Source: CAYOZL01 sp964408435 (GTDB lineage Bacteria > Bdellovibrionota_C > UBA2361 > SZUA-149 > CAYOZL01). Taken from it: a stretch of DNA of 64,000 bases. The stretch covers positions 1-64,000 of the forward strand of contig CAYOZL010000003.1 in assembly GCA_964408435.1 (NCBI GenBank), in the 5' to 3' direction. Of this stretch, positions 60,781 through 64,000 are shown in pieces (positions within the stretch are counted from its first letter, which is position 1; every line of letters begins with the position of its first letter). Both the position numbers and the translations under genes were made by a program. A model generated the notes under the pieces. That model searched no databases. It saw nothing but the letters and a program-made list of their open reading frames with translations, and was not told the origin of the DNA.

Positions 60781-61560
60781 ATGGAATTACTAATAGTCAT
60801 TATACTTGGTTTATGTTTCGGCAGTTTTCTAACAGTAGTCGCATACAGAGTACCTAGAAAACTCTCAATTATTAAACCTGCAAGATCATATTGTCCGCAA
60901 ACAGATAAAACTTTAAGTACCTTAGAAAATATACCCTTATTAAGCTACATTATTCAAGGTGGTAAAAGTAAACATAATAATAAACCTATTCCTATAGTTT
61001 ATCCCTTAATTGAAATTATAACTACTGCATTTGCTCTTGCTACTTACTTTAGATTTGGTTTTAGCCCAACTGGCATTTTAATTTTTGCGCTATTATGTAG
61101 CCTTGTTGCAATAAGCTTTATTGACATTGAGTTTATGATTATTCCAAATGTTATTAGCTTGCCAGGAATAACTATTGGCTTAATCATAGGAGCAGTTTCT
61201 GAATATACGAACATCTTTCAGTATCCAATAACTCAAGGAGCATTTGATTCATTACTAGGATTTTTACTCGGAGGTGGATTATTCTGGTTAATCGGAACAA
61301 TTTACTTTCTTATGACTAAAAGAGAAGGCCTTGGAGGAGGAGATGTAAAACTACTTGCTATGACTGGAGCTATTTTAGGTTACAATTCTATTGTTCCAAC
61401 TATACTTTCTGCCTCTATTCTTGGTGTAATTTATGGTGTTGGAACGATGATGCTCAAAGGTGGTGGAAGGCATAGCGAAATTCCTTTTGGCCCATGGTTA
61501 GCAATCGGTGCAATCATATACATCTTTGGAGGAACAGGCTTATTCCCTTATGCGATTTAG
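60781..61560 (+). CDS. pilD: Prepilin peptidase (A24 family)
   Basis: 259 residues with about seven to eight helices. It processes and methylates type IV pilins or type II pseudopilins. The N-terminal GLCFGSFLTVVAYRVPR, the NIPLLSYIIQGGKSKHNNKPIP-type loop, and both aspartates of the protease (FIDIEFMIIPN; GLGGGDVKLLAM) are present. Of the four zinc cysteines usual in the first loop, only the first (YCPQ) remains. Type IV pilus or secretion genes are otherwise absent here. The ATG sits directly behind a repeat hairpin. Confidence 0.92.
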   Translation: MELLIVIILGLCFGSFLTVVAYRVPRKLSIIKPARSYCPQTDKTLSTLENIPLLSYIIQGGKSKHNNKPIPIVYPLIEIITTAFALATYFRFGFSPTGILIFALLCSLVAISFIDIEFMIIPNVISLPGITIGLIIGAVSEYTNIFQYPITQGAFDSLLGFLLGGGLFWLIGTIYFLMTKREGLGGGDVKLLAMTGAILGYNSIVPTILSASILGVIYGVGTMMLKGGGRHSEIPFGPWLAIGAIIYIFGGTGLFPYAI

Positions 61561-62203
61561 TGTTCTTAAACTAGCTCTACTGTCTTTAGTTCTGCAGTTT
61601 TTAGTTGCTAACATTTGCTACGCAGATGAAATATACAAATGGACAGATGAAAACGGAAGAACTCATTACTCCGATAAACCATTTACCAAGGGACAAGCTA
61701 AAGCCAAATTACCTAATGTTAAAAAAGTAAATTTAAAAAACAGAATAAAAAAACTTAAAAAATTTAGTGATAAATCTTGTGTTAATCATGGTGGTATTGA
61801 TTGTTCTCAGGGAGTAGATAAATCTGATGGCAGTGTGATATGCTTAGATGGCCATAAAGATAACTTAATTAAGTTTAATGAAAGATGTGTAAATGTAAAA
61901 CTTTATGTTGAAACAGAATTAAGTCAAAAAAATGGTGTAACAACAATACAGGCTAATATAAGAAACGAGTCTGCAATAATGGCAAAGAATTTAGATGTTA
62001 ATTTTAGGCTTAAAGAAACTAAGGACTTAAAATTTAGACTAGAAGGAGCAAATGACATAGAAGCATACGGCTTAGAAAACTACACTTTTACTTCAAAAGA
62101 AAAATTAGATAAGAAATACCCTAATAGAAAGATAGCTGGGAAAACCATAGTAAAATGTAGTAACTGCTCAAATATTAAAAGAAAAAAAGTAAAATATAAA
62201 TAA
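61550..62203 (+). CDS. DUF4124-domain exported protein
   Basis: About 217 residues from the ATG at 61550 (MRFSVLKLALLSLVLQFLVA...CYA signal), overlapping the prepilin peptidase stop by 11 bases; the longer frame from 61508 buries the signal. The mature N terminus DEIYKWTDENGRTHYSDKP is the DUF4124 signature. The rest has four Cys after residue 80 and a beta-rich domain (TTIQANIRNESAIMAKNLDV) like FxLYD-type folds, ending VKCSNCSNIKRKK. Periplasmic; role unknown. Coupled to pilD. Confidence 0.82.
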   Translation: MRFSVLKLALLSLVLQFLVANICYADEIYKWTDENGRTHYSDKPFTKGQAKAKLPNVKKVNLKNRIKKLKKFSDKSCVNHGGIDCSQGVDKSDGSVICLDGHKDNLIKFNERCVNVKLYVETELSQKNGVTTIQANIRNESAIMAKNLDVNFRLKETKDLKFRLEGANDIEAYGLENYTFTSKEKLDKKYPNRKIAGKTIVKCSNCSNIKRKKVKYK

Positions 62204-62225
62204 AGCTAAATCTTAGATAAAAATT

Positions 62226-62804
62226 ATGATTGAACAAGCAAAAGAAATACTAAAAGCCGAAGCAGAGGCAATACTAAATTTAAAAATTGATCAAAACTTT
62301 GAACTTGCAACAAAAGAGATTCTTAATTGTAAAGGAAAGCTAATTACCACAGGACTTGGTAAAGCAGGCTACATTGCAAGAAAAGCTGCATCTACTTTTT
62401 CCACGACTGGTTCTCCTTCTATCTATCTACATCCTGCAGACTCCTCACACGGAGACGTTGGGGTTATATCTTCAGAAGATGTCTTACTAGCAATTTCAAA
62501 TAGTGGGGGGACAAGAGAAGTAATAGAAACTGTATTATTTTGTAAATCCCTAGGAGTAAAATCTGTAATAGGTATTACAGGAAATGTAGAATCAAAATTA
62601 GCTGAACTAAGTGATACTTTAATAAGTATAGGAAAAATTAAAGAGCCTTGTCCTCTAGGAATGACTCCTTCTGCTAGTGCATCTGCAATGCTTGCGCTTT
62701 GTGATTGCTTGGCATTAGTGGCAATGAAAGAAAGAGGGTTTAGTAAGGAAGACTTTGCTAAAAGGCACCATGGTGGTTACTTGGGTGAGAAGTCTAGAAA
62801 CTAA
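62226..62804 (+). CDS. kdsD: Arabinose-5-phosphate isomerase, SIS domain only
   Basis: 192 residues. Isomerises ribulose-5-phosphate to arabinose-5-phosphate for KDO of lipopolysaccharide. The SIS core reads TTGLGKAGYIARKAASTFST, SIYLHPADSSHGDVGVIS, LAISNSGGTREVIE and KEPCPLGMTPSASASAML, ending in the GFSKEDFAKRHHGGYLG block (HPGG in most relatives). The tandem CBS domains of the 328-residue E. coli enzyme are missing. It follows the DUF4124 gene by 22 bases. Confidence 0.88.
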   Translation: MIEQAKEILKAEAEAILNLKIDQNFELATKEILNCKGKLITTGLGKAGYIARKAASTFSTTGSPSIYLHPADSSHGDVGVISSEDVLLAISNSGGTREVIETVLFCKSLGVKSVIGITGNVESKLAELSDTLISIGKIKEPCPLGMTPSASASAMLALCDCLALVAMKERGFSKEDFAKRHHGGYLGEKSRN

Positions 62805-62815
62805 ATAAAAAGCTC

Positions 62816-62948
62816 GTCGCACAGAGTTCACAAAGCATACAAAGGCACAAAGAAAAGTTATAAAACATTTCTTATTTCCCTCTGTGTCTCTAGCTAACTC
62901 TCATCTATTTTGCAAGCAAAATGCCTTACGGCACGATACTCTGTGCGA
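62816..62948. repeat. Composite repeat: CACAGAG tract plus family B copy 2, overlapping the aroQ 3' end
   Basis: CGCACAGAGTTCACAAAG and further CACAAAG words (62816-62860) are followed by a complementary CTCTGTGTCTC (62880-62890). Then the reverse complement of the family B element runs from CTCTCATC at 62899 through ATTTTGC/GCAAAAT and GCCTTACGGCAC to CTGTGCGAG at 62948. The outer CGCACAGAGT and ACTCTGTGCG ends are also inverted repeats. The aroQ stop codon (62926-62928) lies inside it. Confidence 0.7.
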
Positions 62949-63369
62949 GTCTTTTTGCAATTGCATTTAAGGCTATTAGATAGCCATTTGTTCCAAAGCC
63001 GCACACTACTGAGTCAGAAACTTCACTGATATAGCTATGTTTTCTAAACTCTTCTCTTTTGTAGATGTTAGAAATATGGACTTCTATAATTGGAATCTTA
63101 ACTGCTTCAAGAGCATCTCTAATTGCGATACTTGTATGAGAGTAAGCACCAGGGTTAATGATAATGGCTTTACTTTCTAGAGACTGAATATAGTCTATAA
63201 TTTTGCCTTCAGAGTTTGATTGAAAGCTATCTAGTTTTAAACCTAGCTTTTCACTAGCAACTCTAACTTTATCTACTATCTGCTCAAAAGTTTCACTGCC
63301 ATATATTTCAGCAGGTCTTTTACCTAGAGCATTTAAATTAGGTCCATTAATTAATGATATTGTGTTCAT
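62926..63369 (-). CDS. aroQ: 3-dehydroquinate dehydratase, type II
   Basis: 147 residues; shikimate pathway dodecamer. Signatures: SLINGPNLNALGKRPAEIYG with the catalytic Tyr in EIYGS, SNSEGKIIDYIQSL, INPGAYSHTSIAIRDAL with the catalytic His region, and IEVHISNIYKREEFRKHS. The last codons (QSIVP and the stop) are encoded by the family B repeat, suggesting the repeat inserted at or replaced the original 3' end. It is 8 bases from the TPR-like gene upstream. Confidence 0.95.
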   Translation of the reverse strand: MNTISLINGPNLNALGKRPAEIYGSETFEQIVDKVRVASEKLGLKLDSFQSNSEGKIIDYIQSLESKAIIINPGAYSHTSIAIRDALEAVKIPIIEVHISNIYKREEFRKHSYISEVSDSVVCGFGTNGYLIALNAIAKRLAQSIVP

Positions 63370-63377
63370 TTTATAAT

Positions 63378-63815
63378 CTACTCTTCGTCAAATTCAATTA
63401 TAGCATCAGATATATCAGCTTCCAAATCTATCTCTGCTAAAACGCTTTCAGCCTCACTCTTAATAGATTGTCCTGAATATGTATTAAGGTAATGTTCTCC
63501 ATAGTCGCCAAAAGACAATAGTAGCTTTTTAATTGTTTCTGATTTTGTCTCAGACCAAACTTCTGCTATTTCTCTAGCGCTAAAGTTATAAAAACCATCT
63601 TGGTAAAAAAGTTTTGCTAATAATAATCTAGCAACTAGGTTTTTAGGGTAATAATATAAGCCTTGGAATAAAACTTCTTTTGCAGCTTTACTGTCTTTCT
63701 TGCTATCTGCTTTAGCGTCTCTTTTTATTAGCAGTCTTGCTAATTCTAAAAAAGCCTTAGATGAAGGTTGTTCATCTAAGGCTTTTTGAAGCTCAATAAT
63801 TCTGTCCTTAGACAC
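63378..63815 (-). CDS. TPR-like helical protein
   Basis: 145 residues, soluble and helical. It starts with GTG. Two or three TPR-like helix pairs can be seen: KAFLELARLLIKRDAKADSK, AAKEVLFQGLYYYPKNLVAR, LLLAKLFYQDGFYNFSAREI. An acidic tail follows (EIDLEADISDAIIEFDEE). No specific family. Possibly a scaffold; co-transcribed with aroQ. Confidence 0.65.
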   Translation of the reverse strand: MSKDRIIELQKALDEQPSSKAFLELARLLIKRDAKADSKKDSKAAKEVLFQGLYYYPKNLVARLLLAKLFYQDGFYNFSAREIAEVWSETKSETIKKLLLSFGDYGEHYLNTYSGQSIKSEAESVLAEIDLEADISDAIIEFDEE

Positions 63816-63833
63816 TCGAATCAGATACTAAGA

Positions 63834-63998
63834 TTATGAGCTCGGACATAAATTATAACTATCAGCTGCAATAACTCCCGACCTTAAAAGCGTAAAAGGC
63901 TCTGAGCCATCAATGTTAGTTCCAGTAATTGTAAAAGTAACGTTAGTTGTTACTTCAGTTATAAGTAAGTTTGTTCCTACATACTCCTTTCCACCAGC
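63834..63998 (-). CDS. 3' end of a gene running off the right edge
   Basis: The minus-strand frame is open from the window edge to a TAA at 63834-63836, giving 54 residues: GGKEYVGTNLLITEVTTNVT, then FTITGTNIDGSEPFTLLRSG, then SYNLCPSS at the C terminus. The pattern is beta-rich and Thr/Gly-rich like an exported or pilin-type C-terminal domain. The gene start lies outside the window; no family assigned. Confidence 0.55.
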   Translation of the reverse strand, partial: AGGKEYVGTNLLITEVTTNVTFTITGTNIDGSEPFTLLRSGVIAADSYNLCPSS

Positions 63999-64000
63999 AA

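Noticed and set aside
1..64000. tRNA, rRNA, phage integrase or transposase genes
   Set aside because: None could be recognised on either strand; the structured repeats lack any linked transposase here.

Overview
The window is AT-rich (about one-third GC by eye) and tightly packed, with short intergenic gaps and many ATGA- or TAATG-type gene overlaps. It comes from a Gram-negative, lipopolysaccharide-bearing bacterium with proteobacterial-type gene content: a complete Mla phospholipid-transport operon, KdsD, a trimeric autotransporter, several lipoproteins, MnmC, SrkA, and DUF3617 and DUF4124 proteins. The lineage cannot be settled from sequence alone. A run of exactly 100 N inside the adhesin gene marks a scaffold join, so this is probably a draft or metagenome assembly. 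No rRNA, tRNA, CRISPR array, transposase or integrase was found.
Layout. 0-11 kb: a left-edge partial membrane gate protein, an MFS transporter, mnmC, srkA, a Cys-rich protein, and the operon rlmE-mlaE-mlaF-mlaD-mlaC. 11-25 kb: a UvrD/PcrA helicase, small envelope proteins, an atypical SDR, leuB, alr, argJ-argB-argF, and an argC-led operon that continues into a trypsin-like protease, an FHA membrane protein and a lipoprotein. 25-35 kb: queH-prpB-prpC, bioA, msrA, a response regulator paired with a tryptophan-repeat protein, an acyltransferase, a hydrolase and hemB. 34.9-38.8 kb: one large YadA-type adhesin interrupted by the assembly gap. 38.8-48 kb: mostly unrecognised genes, including a flagella-free FliH/FliI-type pair with two new membrane or exported partners, and two paralogous triple-repeat proteins that share a structured leader. 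48-55 kb: a seven-gene, almost wholly overlapping operon encoding a MutL-like ASKHA protein, a DUF6754 membrane protein, further membrane proteins and a sandwich-barrel protein. 55-64 kb: an RmlD-like reductase, bactofilin, rplS, cinA, a RibD-type reductase, a glycosyltransferase, prepilin peptidase, kdsD, aroQ, and a partial gene at the right edge.
How the genes fit together. Most identified genes are core metabolism (arginine, leucine, D-alanine, biotin, haem, shikimate, queuosine, methylcitrate cycle) and envelope upkeep (Mla transport, KDO, adhesin, pilin processing, bactofilin). The best candidates for undescribed systems are the MutL/DUF6754 membrane operon, the FliH/FliI-type cluster without flagellar genes, and the paired triple-module genes with conserved leaders. 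Several families of structured intergenic repeats are also present: three copies of a long hairpin next to a CCGCTGCGCTC core, two copies of a GTGCCGTAAGGC element, CACAGAG-rich tracts, and palindromic hexamers.
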